Below are positions 14,727 to 24,500 of a stretch of DNA of 40,391 bases, one piece after another; position 1 is the stretch's first letter; each line of letters starts with the position of its first letter. The stretch is from contig ONKF01000022.1 of the NCBI GenBank assembly GCA_900318335.1, forward strand, positions 1 to 40,391, written 5' to 3'. The notes under the pieces were generated by a model that was not told the origin of the DNA, ran no database searches, and was given only the letters and a program-made list of their open reading frames with translations. The position numbers were made by a program, and so were the translations under genes. The stretch comes from an uncultured Prevotellaceae bacterium (GTDB lineage Bacteria > Bacteroidota > Bacteroidia > Bacteroidales > Muribaculaceae).

Positions 14727-15329
14727 ATGAGTCCAAGTAAGGAACAAATACAGAAGACCAAAGCACGGCAGGAAGCCGATATCGTCCAATGCCTCAAAGT
14801 GTTGAGTGCCGGCGGACTTATACTCTACCCGACTGATACCGTGTGGGGCATCGGGTGTGATGCCACCAATGCCGAAGCCGTCAAGAAAGTATATCAACTC
14901 AAACAGCGCGATGACAGCAAGGCGCTGATTGTGCTCATCGACAGTGCGGACCATCTGGATCACTATGTGGTCGATGTGCCCGCTATCGCCCGTGAACTTA
15001 TCGACGTGGCCGTCAAGCCGTTAACCATCATCTATGAGGGTGCTTACAACCTCGCTCCCAACGTGCTGGGCGATGAGGACAGCGTGGGCATCAGGATTCC
15101 CAATGACGAGTTCTGCCACCGCTTGTGTGAGCGATTCGGCAAGCCTATCGTGTCCACCTCGGCCAACGTCAGCGGGCAGCCTACCGCAAAACGCTTTTCG
15201 GATATCGATACCAGCATTGTCGAGCATGTGGACTATGCCGTGGAGTACCGCAGGGACGACACGACTCCCCACCAGCCGTCGAACATCATCTTGCTGAGCC
15301 GTGACGGGACTTTCAAGATCATACGTTAA
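14727..15329 (+). CDS. tsaC: L-threonylcarbamoyladenylate synthase (TsaC/YrdC)
   Basis: The 200-aa YrdC-domain protein condenses threonine, bicarbonate and ATP into threonylcarbamoyl-AMP, the first step of the t6A37 modification of ANN-decoding tRNAs. The nucleotide pocket LYPTDTVWGIGCDA (33-46) is intact, with QLKQRDDSKAL and PIVSTSANVSGQPT as in the family. It is the short form without the extra Sua5 domain. The following transferase gene starts 21 bp later, so the two are probably cotranscribed. Confidence 0.92.
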   Translation: MSPSKEQIQKTKARQEADIVQCLKVLSAGGLILYPTDTVWGIGCDATNAEAVKKVYQLKQRDDSKALIVLIDSADHLDHYVVDVPAIARELIDVAVKPLTIIYEGAYNLAPNVLGDEDSVGIRIPNDEFCHRLCERFGKPIVSTSANVSGQPTAKRFSDIDTSIVEHVDYAVEYRRDDTTPHQPSNIILLSRDGTFKIIR

Positions 15330-15350
15330 TCACTCGAGTGGTTTTGTGAA

Positions 15351-16787
15351 ATGAAGATCAAGTTAGACATCAACAACAAGGCACACCGCCAGCGCATCAA
15401 GTATGTGCTGGGTGATTACTTGATGTCTAACCTTGCCTGGTTCACCTATAACTGCGTGAGATGGAAATTGGGAACCGTTATCGGCCACGAGTACCTTATC
15501 AGCTACCTGAAGAGCAACATGGTGGTTGCGGGTCAGATTTTCTTCCCATTGCTGATGATGGTGGTCTATGCTTTCAGCGGCTACTACAACAACGTGTGCC
15601 GCAAGTCACGTGTCCAGGAGCTGCTCACGACAGCCGCCAGTTCGGCCATCAACACGCTGCTCATCTTCTTCATGGCCTTGATCAACGATGTGATTGGTGT
15701 GCGCGGCAGCGATTACGAGATGATCCTAATCCTGTGGGGCTTGATATTCGGCTTTGTCTATGCCATGCGAGCCATCATCACCAATATAGCATCCCGCGAA
15801 ATCAAGTCCCGACGGTGGACTTTCCCAGCCATTGTCATTGGCAGCGGTTCGGCGGCAGTCAACTTTGTCAACAAACTCAATTCCAAGCGCCGCTCGTCGG
15901 GCTATGACATCCGCGGCTACGTTAACATACCGGGCGAGAACCCTGTCAAGGGCAACCCCCTGCCCTGCTATGAACTTGACGAACTCAAGGAGGTGTGTGA
16001 ACTGGAGGGCATCTGGGAACTCATTGTAGTCCCCACGCGTGACGACACCCGCCAGACCATGAATGCGCTGAACAAGCTCTTCGGTCTGGGCCTGCCCATC
16101 ATGATTTCTCCCGAGCGTTTCAACATGATACAGTCCCAAGTGCGCATCTCGGACATCTATGGCGAGCCGCTGGTCAACATCTCCCGCAGCAGCATGAGCG
16201 ACAGCAGCAAGAACCTGAAGCGCGCCATCGATGTCATCGTGTCGATTGCCGCCCTGATTGTGCTCCTGCCCCTGTTTGCCATTGTGGCCTGCATCATCAA
16301 GGCGACCAGTCCCGGCCCCATCTTCTACCTGCAAGAACGCATCGGGCTTCACAACAAGCCCTTCAATATCATCAAGTTCCGCTCGATGATACAGAATGCC
16401 GAGGCAACGGGCAAGCCTCAGCTGTCGTCGGACGACGACCCGAGAATCACCCCCTTCGGCCGTTTCATGCGCAAGTACCGCATCGACGAGCTGCCCCAGT
16501 TCTGGAACGTTCTCAAGGGCGAGATGTCCATCGTGGGTCCCCGTCCCGAGCGCAAATTCTATATCGACCAGATTCTCCAGCGCGTTCCCAGCTATGCGCT
16601 GCTCCATCAGGTGCGTCCCGGCATCACATCGATGGGCATGGTAAAATTTGGCTATGCCAAGAACGTCGACGAGATGGTGGAGCGCGTCAAGTATGACCTC
16701 ATGTACCTTGATAACATGTCGTTGCTCAACGACTTGAAGATACTCATTTACACAATTAAAATCGTCTTTACCGGACGCGGAATGTGA
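15351..16787 (+). CDS. Polyprenyl-phosphate sugar-1-phosphate transferase (WcaJ/PglC-type C-terminus)
   Basis: The 478-aa membrane protein has about four N-terminal hydrophobic segments (residues about 20-140), a central Rossmann-like CoA-binding-type region (FPAIVIGSGSAAVNFVNKL) and, from about 285, the bacterial sugar transferase domain. The latter shows the re-entrant helix KRAIDVIVSIAALIVLLPLF, SPGPIFYLQERIG, the catalytic DE in YRIDELPQFWNVLKGEMS and VGPRPE. It moves a sugar 1-phosphate from a nucleotide sugar to undecaprenyl phosphate, starting a capsule or exopolysaccharide repeat. The sugar is unknown. Its stop overlaps the next start by 1 bp (TGATG). Confidence 0.9.
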   Translation: MKIKLDINNKAHRQRIKYVLGDYLMSNLAWFTYNCVRWKLGTVIGHEYLISYLKSNMVVAGQIFFPLLMMVVYAFSGYYNNVCRKSRVQELLTTAASSAINTLLIFFMALINDVIGVRGSDYEMILILWGLIFGFVYAMRAIITNIASREIKSRRWTFPAIVIGSGSAAVNFVNKLNSKRRSSGYDIRGYVNIPGENPVKGNPLPCYELDELKEVCELEGIWELIVVPTRDDTRQTMNALNKLFGLGLPIMISPERFNMIQSQVRISDIYGEPLVNISRSSMSDSSKNLKRAIDVIVSIAALIVLLPLFAIVACIIKATSPGPIFYLQERIGLHNKPFNIIKFRSMIQNAEATGKPQLSSDDDPRITPFGRFMRKYRIDELPQFWNVLKGEMSIVGPRPERKFYIDQILQRVPSYALLHQVRPGITSMGMVKFGYAKNVDEMVERVKYDLMYLDNMSLLNDLKILIYTIKIVFTGRGM

Positions 16788-18634
16788 TGGCACGGGACAA
16801 CACTGCTACACAACGGTCGGATGCCGCAGCCAGTGCCCCCAACGGCGAGGGCAACGGCTGGTGGTTGCAACTGTTGATATGGCGCGAGAAGCATGTACCC
16901 GAAAAAACCTTTGTCGTCATACTCGCCCTCATCATTGGCACCGCATCGGGCCTTGCCGCAGTCCTGCTCAAGACCCTCATCGGCCTCATTGCTGGATTCC
17001 TCACTAACCGCTTTGATATCGAGCGTGATAACCTGCTGTACCTGGTATTTCCCGCCATCGGTATCCTGCTGGCGAGCCTCTATGTCTATTACATCGCGCG
17101 GGAGCCCATCTCCCATGGTGTCACGCGCGTGCTATATGCCCTGGCACTGAAGAAGAGCCGCCTCAAGGTCCACAACATGTACTCCTCACTGCTCGCATCG
17201 TCGGTGACCATCGGGTTCGGTGGTTCGGTCGGAGCCGAGGGTCCTATCGTGTTCACCGGAGCCGCCATCGGCAGCAACCTGGGACAGGCCTTCAGGCTCT
17301 CGCCCCAGACGCTGGCCATGCTCGTTGCCTGTGGTGCCGCGGCAGGTATTGCCGGCATCTTCAAGGCCCCCATCGCGGGTATGCTGTTCACCATCGAGGT
17401 GCTCATGCTCGACCTCACTGCCGGAGCGGCCATTCCACTGATTACGGCCTCGGTGGCAGGTGCGACAGTGGCCTATGTGTTCACGGGCTACAACGTCGAG
17501 TTCTTCTTTTCCCAAAGCGAGCCTTTCTATGCCTCACGCATCCCGTTTGTGGTGATGCTGGGCGTCTTCTGCGGCTTTGTGTCGCTCTACTTCATCACCC
17601 TCGTTGACAGGATTGAGAATCGCTTCAAGCGGTTGCGCAACCGCTGGGTAAGGTTTGCCGTGGGCGGCATTACACTGAGCCTGCTCATTTACCTCCTGCC
17701 GCCTCTCTACGGTGAGGGTTATGACGGCATCACCCACCTCATCAACGGTGACATCACAAGCATCTTCAACCATAGCCTATTCTACAACTACCGCAACAAC
17801 ACCATTGCCGTACTGCTGTTCCTGTTCGCCCTCGGCGCATTCAAGGTATTTGCCACGGCAGCCACCAATGGTGGTGGCGGTGTGGGCGGTACTTTCGCTC
17901 CCTCACTGTTTGTGGGCGTTATGGCAGGCGTGTTCTTTGCCTATCTGGTCAATCAGGTGGGCTTCATTGACCTTGACACGCCCCTCAGCATCAAGAACTT
18001 CGCTCTCATGGGCATGGCGGGCGTCATGGCTGGCGTCATGCATGCTCCGCTGATGGCCATCTTCCTTACCGCCGAGATGACCGGCGGCTACGAGTTGTTC
18101 CTGCCGCTGCTCATCGTGTCGGCCTCCAGCTACGCCATCTGCCGCATTTTCACCCCCTACGGCATCTACTCCCGCCGTTTGGCCAAGCGCGGTGAATTGC
18201 TCACCCACCAGAAGGACCGCTCGGTGCTCACGCTGCTCAAGATGGACAGCGTGATTGAAAAAGACTTCTCTATAGTCCATCCCGACATGAGCCTCAAGGA
18301 CATGGTCGATACCATTGCCCAGAGCCACCGCAACCTGTTCCCCGTCACCGATGACGAGGGCACACTGCTGGGTGTCGTGCAGCTCGATGACATACGCAAC
18401 ATCATGTTCCGTCCCGACTTGTACCGCCGCATGTACGTGAACCGCTTCATGGCCATACCTCCCGCCAAGGTCGTCATCGGCACTCCCATGGAACAAGTCA
18501 TGAAGACATTTGACCACACCGGCGCATGGAATCTTCCCGTCATTGACGAGAAGGGACACTATGTGGGCTTTGTCTCAAAGAGTAAGATTTTCAACAGCTA
18601 CCGCCAGGTGCTGAAACACTATACATATGATTAA
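16787..18634 (+). CDS. ClC-family chloride channel/antiporter with CBS domains
   Basis: The 615-aa protein has about ten or more membrane helices and two C-terminal CBS domains. The selectivity-filter segment reads GFGGSVGAEGPIVFTGA (144-160; the family GxEGP is present), and later GGGGVGGTFAPSLFVGVMAG is the second filter part. CBS1 is about 488-545 (VIEKDFSIVHPDMSL...) and CBS2 about 550-610. In known members CBS domains bind adenine nucleotides. Whether it is a channel or a Cl/H exchanger is not certain from my reading. Translational coupling to the sugar transferase is suggested by the 1-bp overlap; a GTG at 16784 is an alternative start. Confidence 0.93.
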   Translation: MARDNTATQRSDAAASAPNGEGNGWWLQLLIWREKHVPEKTFVVILALIIGTASGLAAVLLKTLIGLIAGFLTNRFDIERDNLLYLVFPAIGILLASLYVYYIAREPISHGVTRVLYALALKKSRLKVHNMYSSLLASSVTIGFGGSVGAEGPIVFTGAAIGSNLGQAFRLSPQTLAMLVACGAAAGIAGIFKAPIAGMLFTIEVLMLDLTAGAAIPLITASVAGATVAYVFTGYNVEFFFSQSEPFYASRIPFVVMLGVFCGFVSLYFITLVDRIENRFKRLRNRWVRFAVGGITLSLLIYLLPPLYGEGYDGITHLINGDITSIFNHSLFYNYRNNTIAVLLFLFALGAFKVFATAATNGGGGVGGTFAPSLFVGVMAGVFFAYLVNQVGFIDLDTPLSIKNFALMGMAGVMAGVMHAPLMAIFLTAEMTGGYELFLPLLIVSASSYAICRIFTPYGIYSRRLAKRGELLTHQKDRSVLTLLKMDSVIEKDFSIVHPDMSLKDMVDTIAQSHRNLFPVTDDEGTLLGVVQLDDIRNIMFRPDLYRRMYVNRFMAIPPAKVVIGTPMEQVMKTFDHTGAWNLPVIDEKGHYVGFVSKSKIFNSYRQVLKHYTYD

Positions 18635-18652
18635 TAAAAAATTAATTCCATC

Positions 18653-20416
18653 ATGAAGAAAGTTCATATCATATCCCTAATGGCAGCCGCTTTACTGCCA
18701 TTCACCACAAGGGCCACCGAAGTGACCAATATCAGCGACCCGGTCGTTAATGACTCGGTGCCAGTGATTGTTGATGAAACAGAACAAGCAATCAGCGTTG
18801 CCGACACTGTTACCGTTAATGCTGCAGACACGGTACCACAGCAGACGGTTACCGGACAGTATGCAGGGAAAGAATACACCTTTGACGCCGATTATTTCCG
18901 CAAATACCGTGGGGTGGACTTCCGTTTCCTGAAGAACACCACCAACCCGGCTGTCAAACCCTACAAGTTCTTGCAGGACCAGACGTGGGTGGGCGTCCCG
19001 CTGTTTGTGGCCGGTATAATAGCCAAGGGCGAGAAAGAGGCATTCAGACAAAACTACAAGAATACAAACACCAAGATCCGCCTCATCAAATACAACTTCC
19101 ATAGCGAGATTGACAACTACACCCAGTTCTCGGGCATCGCGCTGACCGTGGGCCTTAAAATGGCAGGGGTTGAGGGCCGCTCATCATGGCCACGACTGTT
19201 TGCCTCATCACTGGCTTCCTACGGAGTGATGGCTCTCTTTGTCAACAGCATCAAATACACCGCCAGCGAGTTGCGTCCCGATGAATCGACGCACAACTCG
19301 TGGCCCTCGGGACACACCGCTACGGCCTTTGCCGGCGCGACCATCCTGCACAAGGAATATGGCTTGACGCGCTCACCCTGGTACTCCATCGCGGGCTATA
19401 CGGTAGCCACGGCTACGGGTGTGATGCGCGTGCTGAACAATAGGCACTGGATTTCGGACGTGCTCTCGGGTGCCGGCATCGGTATCCTCTCGACCGAGTT
19501 GGCTTATGGCATCTGCGACCTGTTTTTCAAGCAGAAAGGCCTGCTGATGAACGATCTCGCTTACTATCCCGACCTGAGGACGAATCCATCATTCTTCTCT
19601 ATCTCGATGGGTATCGGACTGGGCAACAAGAACTTGACATTGCCAGGGTTCAACTTCGGCATCACAGCTGATGGCGACCCTGATGCCGCCGATACAGACC
19701 CCATTAATCTTAAATTCCGCTCTGCGACAGCTGTGGGCGCCGAGGGCGCTTGGTTCTTCAACCCCTATGTCGGCATCGGCGGACGCCTTCGCGTCAAGAG
19801 CACGCCAATCAATGGCTGGTCAGATTTTACCGAAATTGAGAGAAAAAGTATAACAGAACTTACCGAGCAACCCGAATTCCAGGAAGCTATCTCTTACTTT
19901 GGCCTCGAAATTGAAAGTGACCACATTACCGAATTTGCTGCCGACGCCGGCCTATACTTCAGTCTGCCACTGTCCAGCCGTTTTGCCATCGGATCCAAGT
20001 TACTCATTGGCCACAGCATTATGGACGACATTGACGTGAACGCCAAATTCCTTGGAACCAGAATTGACTATGATGACGAAGGGCACTACTTCCCCGACGG
20101 TGATCAGGTTGCCTACAGTGAATGGGACTACATTGATGTACATGCCTCCAACTCGATGAAATTCGGCACGGGCCTTTCTCTCACCTACGCTTACAAGAAC
20201 TCATTCTCATGGAGGGTATTCTGTGACTATGATTATTCCCACAAAACCTATACAGCCACCTACGCCCCGTTTATGTACATTGAAAAATTCTGTCCAAGAC
20301 TCCGAAATGATCTCATTGACACTTTCAACTGGGATCCAGTGCAGGAGTTCAAATCCAGTGCAAGCAAGCACCTGAACCAGTGGGTATTGGGCGGAGCTTT
20401 GTGTATCTCTTTTTAA
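18653..20416 (+). CDS. PAP2-family phosphatase with C-terminal outer-membrane-barrel-like region
   Basis: The 587-aa protein has a signal peptide (MKKVHIISLMAAALLPF...). The PAP2 active site is complete: K201...RP (201-209), PSGH (218-221) and R259-x5-H265-x3-D269. This class removes phosphate from lipid or polyprenyl pyrophosphates on the periplasmic side. From about residue 300 to the end there are alternating aromatic strands (FFSISMGIGLGNKNLTLPGF, AEGAWFFNPYVGIGGRLRV, FGTGLSLTYAYKNSFSWRV) and the last residues are VLGGALCISF, like an outer-membrane beta-barrel ending in Phe. It lies 18 bp after the ClC gene. The substrate is not known; recycling of carrier lipid is a guess from the neighbouring sugar transferase. 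Confidence 0.85.
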   Translation: MKKVHIISLMAAALLPFTTRATEVTNISDPVVNDSVPVIVDETEQAISVADTVTVNAADTVPQQTVTGQYAGKEYTFDADYFRKYRGVDFRFLKNTTNPAVKPYKFLQDQTWVGVPLFVAGIIAKGEKEAFRQNYKNTNTKIRLIKYNFHSEIDNYTQFSGIALTVGLKMAGVEGRSSWPRLFASSLASYGVMALFVNSIKYTASELRPDESTHNSWPSGHTATAFAGATILHKEYGLTRSPWYSIAGYTVATATGVMRVLNNRHWISDVLSGAGIGILSTELAYGICDLFFKQKGLLMNDLAYYPDLRTNPSFFSISMGIGLGNKNLTLPGFNFGITADGDPDAADTDPINLKFRSATAVGAEGAWFFNPYVGIGGRLRVKSTPINGWSDFTEIERKSITELTEQPEFQEAISYFGLEIESDHITEFAADAGLYFSLPLSSRFAIGSKLLIGHSIMDDIDVNAKFLGTRIDYDDEGHYFPDGDQVAYSEWDYIDVHASNSMKFGTGLSLTYAYKNSFSWRVFCDYDYSHKTYTATYAPFMYIEKFCPRLRNDLIDTFNWDPVQEFKSSASKHLNQWVLGGALCISF

Positions 20417-20458
20417 TTAGGAGTTAGGAGTTAGAAGTTAGGAGTTAGGAATTAGGAA
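20417..20458 (+). repeat. Six tandem 7-bp repeats (TTAGGAG) before fmt
   Basis: The 42 bp between the PAP2 stop and fmt consist of TTAGGAG, TTAGGAG, TTAGAAG, TTAGGAG, TTAGGAA and TTAGGAA. They contain several AGGAG/GGAG strings, and the last ends 5 bp before the fmt ATG. The tract replaces a usual leader and could change length by slippage. Confidence 0.85.
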
Positions 20459-20463
20459 TTATA

Positions 20464-21441
20464 ATGACTAAAGAGGACTTGAAGATCGTTTTTTTCGGTA
20501 CGCCCGACTTTGCTGTCGAGAGCCTTAGCCGACTTGTTGACGGTGGATATAATGTTGTTGCTGTGGTCACCATGCCCGACAAACCCGCGGGCCGAGGCCG
20601 CCAACTGCAACAGAGCGACGTCAAGCGTTATGCCGTCGAGCACGGCCTGCCGGTATTGCAGCCCGTGAGCCTTAAGGACGAGGCATTTATCGCGGAGTTG
20701 CGCTCATTTGGCGCCCAACTGTTTATCGTCATCGCCTTCAGGATGCTGCCCGAGGCCGTGTGGCAGATGCCACCGCTGGGCACCTTCAACCTGCATGCCT
20801 CGCTGCTGCCGCGCTACCGCGGCGCCGCGCCCATCAACTGGGCCGTGATGAACGGTGACACCGAGACTGGTGTGACCACTTTCTTCCTCAAGCACGAGAT
20901 AGATACGGGCGACGTTATCCAGCAGCGCAGTTGTCCCATTGGCCGCCATGACAACGTCGAGGACGTCCACGACCGCCTCATGGTCATGGGAGCCGACATG
21001 GTACTCGAGACTGTCGATGCCATCATCAACGGCACCGTCAAGCCCATTCCCCAGGACCAGATGCTCACCACGGGCCAACAGCCCACGCCAGCGCCCAAAA
21101 TCTTCAAGGACACCTGCCGCATCGACTGGACCCGTCCCGCCGAGGAATTGTACAACCACATCCGCGGCCTGTCACCCTACCCCGCCGCATGGACTGTCCT
21201 CAAGGACGAGAACGGCAACGAGGTAACGACCATCAAGGTCTATAAGACGGGAGAACCCGAGCGGTTTACAGGCAACGAACACCCCGTTCCAGGTACTCTC
21301 CTTGCCGACCGCAAGACGCTGCGCGTCGCCTGTGCCGACGGCTGGCTGCAAGTGCTGTCCCTGCAGCAGTCGGGCAAAAAGCGGATGGACACCGATGCCT
21401 TCCTGCGCGGTTTCACAGTTACTGACACCCACCACTGTTAA
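20464..21441 (+). CDS. fmt: Methionyl-tRNA formyltransferase
   Basis: The 325-aa enzyme formylates initiator Met-tRNA with 10-formyl-THF. The formyl-transfer core is present: VFFGTPDFAVESL (9-21), TMPDKPAGRGRQLQQSDVK and the signature FNLHASLLPRYRGAAPINWA, with catalytic Asn and His, then HEIDTGDVIQQ with the Asp. The C-terminal tRNA-binding barrel (about 210-325) is complete. It is the last gene of the run tsaC - sugar transferase - ClC - PAP2 - fmt and is preceded by the heptamer array. Confidence 0.96.
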   Translation: MTKEDLKIVFFGTPDFAVESLSRLVDGGYNVVAVVTMPDKPAGRGRQLQQSDVKRYAVEHGLPVLQPVSLKDEAFIAELRSFGAQLFIVIAFRMLPEAVWQMPPLGTFNLHASLLPRYRGAAPINWAVMNGDTETGVTTFFLKHEIDTGDVIQQRSCPIGRHDNVEDVHDRLMVMGADMVLETVDAIINGTVKPIPQDQMLTTGQQPTPAPKIFKDTCRIDWTRPAEELYNHIRGLSPYPAAWTVLKDENGNEVTTIKVYKTGEPERFTGNEHPVPGTLLADRKTLRVACADGWLQVLSLQQSGKKRMDTDAFLRGFTVTDTHHC

Positions 21442-21470
21442 GACTTCACCACGTTAATTGATACCTAAAG

Positions 21471-21506
21471 ATTGCGGGGCGCCACTCGAGAATGGCGCCC
21501 CGCAAT
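21471..21506. terminator. Bidirectional terminator between fmt and the peptidase gene
   Basis: ATTGCGGGGCGCCA (21471-21484) pairs with TGGCGCCCCGCAAT (21493-21506), a 14-bp stem with an 8-nt loop, followed by TATTTC on the plus strand and CTTTAGG on the minus strand. Confidence 0.85.
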
Positions 21507-21535
21507 TATTTCAGGGTTATTCGGTCAATGAAACC

Positions 21536-24500
21536 TTATCTACCGGAGATATACCTGCGGTTGAAGATCTTTGCCACATTGTAGGTGGCAGGCTCACCAA
21601 CCAGCAGGAAGTCGATAATAGCAGTAACATCCTTGATGTCAACAACGCCATCCTGACTCACATCGCTGCAGATCGGGCACAAGCTGGTATCGCCAGCCAA
21701 CAGGCCATCAATGAGGGCGGTCATATCGGTGATCGATACCACACCATCGTGGTTCACGTCACCCAGGGCGTAGCCATGGCCGTTCTCGAACAGGGTAACC
21801 TGCTCGATGTTACTCCACTCGCTCTCGGTACCGTCAAGATAGATAGCCTTCACCTTGTAGAGGAAGGTGCCTGCTGCGGTAAGGTCGTTAACGGTGTAGA
21901 ACCTGTCGGTGATACCAGTGATCAGGCGATAGGTGGCGTCGCCGCTCTCGTTAGCCCTGAGCTTAGCAACAGTTGCATCGCCGGCATAAACCTCGATCAG
22001 TGCGATATCGGGCGAGTACTGGGCATCGGGAGTGGTAATCATAATCTGATCGCCAGAGCTTGCGGTTACAACCCATGAGTAGGTCTCAGACGGGTTGAAG
22101 TAGTGGGTGGTGCCAGCAGTCTGAGGTGTGGATACCGTCAGATTGCCCACAGCCTCGGTTGCACTGGTACCTGAGGTAATCTTCATCGTGAATGTAGCAT
22201 TCTCATAACCAGCGGGAACAGTGTAGGCAATGTAGCCATAGGAGCCATCACCATCGTAGTTATTCCTGAAGTAGATGATCTCACTCAGATGGCCACGGGT
22301 GTTGAGACCGCTCCAGGGGGCAGTCAGGTTGACGGCATAATAGCCGCTACCCGAGTATGAAGTACCCGACAAGGTAGCAATCAGTTCGGGCTCGGGAAGT
22401 GGCTCAGACTTGGACGATACCTCGAGAGTATAGCTCTGGATGTTCTCGATAGGAGTCTGGTCGGTCCAGTCGGCGCGGAACTTGGTCAGGTTGATAGCGC
22501 TCTCATCGGCGGGAAGCATTACAGGAGCATACTTCACGAGGTCGGCCTGACCATTCAGGGCAACGGTAACAGTGGGAACATTGGGACTGGTGATTGTCAC
22601 AGTGCCAGTGTGAGTGCCAAACGCAGTCGGGGTGTAAGTCACATTAATATAAGAGCCGTTGGCTGCGCCAGGAATAATCGAGGTCTTGTCGATGGTGAAC
22701 TCATTACCCTGAACAGCCAGTGTCACGTTACCCTCAAGATTGGCGGCATTCAAGACAAACGACTTGGTCACGGGAGTGCCGACAGTGGTGGCAAAGTTGA
22801 GCGAAGTGGGATTGGCGCTCAACGTCGGAACCGTACCGGCAACACCGCTCAACGAAACGTTAACACTCTGTGCTCCAGCACTTGTCAGGGTAACAACGCC
22901 TGTTGATGAGCCTCCAGTGGTCGGATTATAGGTCACAGTGACTGTTGTACCTGCAAGAGCGGCATCCTTGGTGATATTGGTCTTGTTGATTGAGAAGCCA
23001 GTACCTGTCACAGCCAGATAGACGTTGCCAGTCAAGTCGGTGGCCGAAACGTTGAATGTCTTGGTAACAGGCTGGCCCACGGTGGTGTTGAAGCTCAGCG
23101 AGGTGGGATTAGCCACAATGGTGGGAGAACCGACGGCTGTACCGTTCAGTGTCACGGTAACACTTTCGGCGCCCGCGCTGGTCAGGGTAACCGTACCACT
23201 GTGGGTTCCTGAGGTGGTGGGCTTATAGGTAACGGTAACTTCAGCACCAGTGGCTGCGGCAGTCTTGGAAATATTGGTCTTGTTGATAGTGAAGCCCTGG
23301 CCACTGCATGACAGATAAACATTGCCAGTCAGGTTGGTACCCGACACGGTGAAAGTCTGGGTAACGGTAGAGCCCACGGCGGTGCTCATGTCCAGTGTGG
23401 TGGGATTGGCAGTGATCTTGGGAGTCGTGGTAGCTGTACCCGTAAGGCTAACGGTCTTGTTCTCGGCCATGAGGCTCGAAACAGTAATGGTGGCGGTGCG
23501 GGTGCCCGATGAGGTGGGCTTGTAGGTCACAGTGACGGTAGCACCAGCCTCGGCCTGCTCCTTGGTGAGCGTGGTGGGTGATACGGTAAAGGTGCTGCTG
23601 TTGGAGGTGATGGTCACGTCTCCGAGCATGTCGGTACCGCTTACGGTAAAGGTCTTGGTATAGGTTTCACCTGTGCTGCAACCGGTGAATTCCAGAGAGG
23701 TGGGATTAACGGTCAGTACGGGGGTTACGGTGGGAACATCCGAGGGCTCAACACCGACAATAGCCTGCTGAGACTGGTTAAACGTGCCAGAGCCATCGCT
23801 GAAGGAGTTCATCACAAACCAGTTGTTGCCTGATCCACTCCAACCCCAGTTAACGTGATACTTATTGTCACTATCACGATAACCATCGACATTGAAGGCG
23901 TGACCACCTTCGGAAGATGATACAGCGCAATAAACAAGGGGACGGCCAGCGATCAACTCACCCTGAATAAGGGCAGCCCAGTTAGCATCAGTATAAGAAG
24001 ACTTCTGGGCATTTCGTGCTGTTGACTTATAGCCAAAAAGTTTGAACATATCGGCAATCCTGTAGTTCTCGGATACATAGATACCGCTACCACCAGCGCT
24101 GGCGGTACCGTACATCATATTCTCGGCCTGGCCCACATAGCGCATCAGCGTAGCCACAGCATTACCCTGAGCGGTATTGTAGCTGGAGTAAGAATCCTTC
24201 ATGTTGTTCCAGTCAAATGCAGTTGCGGCCAGAGCAGGATAGGTATAGTTAACACTATTATAATAGGAGAGATCCAATGTAGCTGTGTAAGCTGGAAGCG
24301 CATCTACACTGGCAGGGAACTTCCAGTAATAGAGCACCATCGATGCCGACGTGGCGGGGCAGCCCGTGTAGCACTGATAGGTGGTTCCGCTGTAAGTAAA
24401 CTTACACAGGTTCCAGAAGGGCGCATCCTGATCCCAAAGCGCCGTCAACAACGGGCTGATGGTAACAGCCTTGAGCTTAGGCGTATTCTGGGGTGTGGGC

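Noticed and set aside
20417-20458. CRISPR or iteron origin from the heptamer array
   Set aside because: The units are contiguous 7-mers without spacers, and there is no replication initiator or DnaA-box cluster nearby. A simple-sequence repeat explains it.
22541-23722. CRISPR array
   Set aside because: The repeats are about 297 bp, contiguous and coding (Ig-like modules), with no unique spacers and no cas genes nearby.
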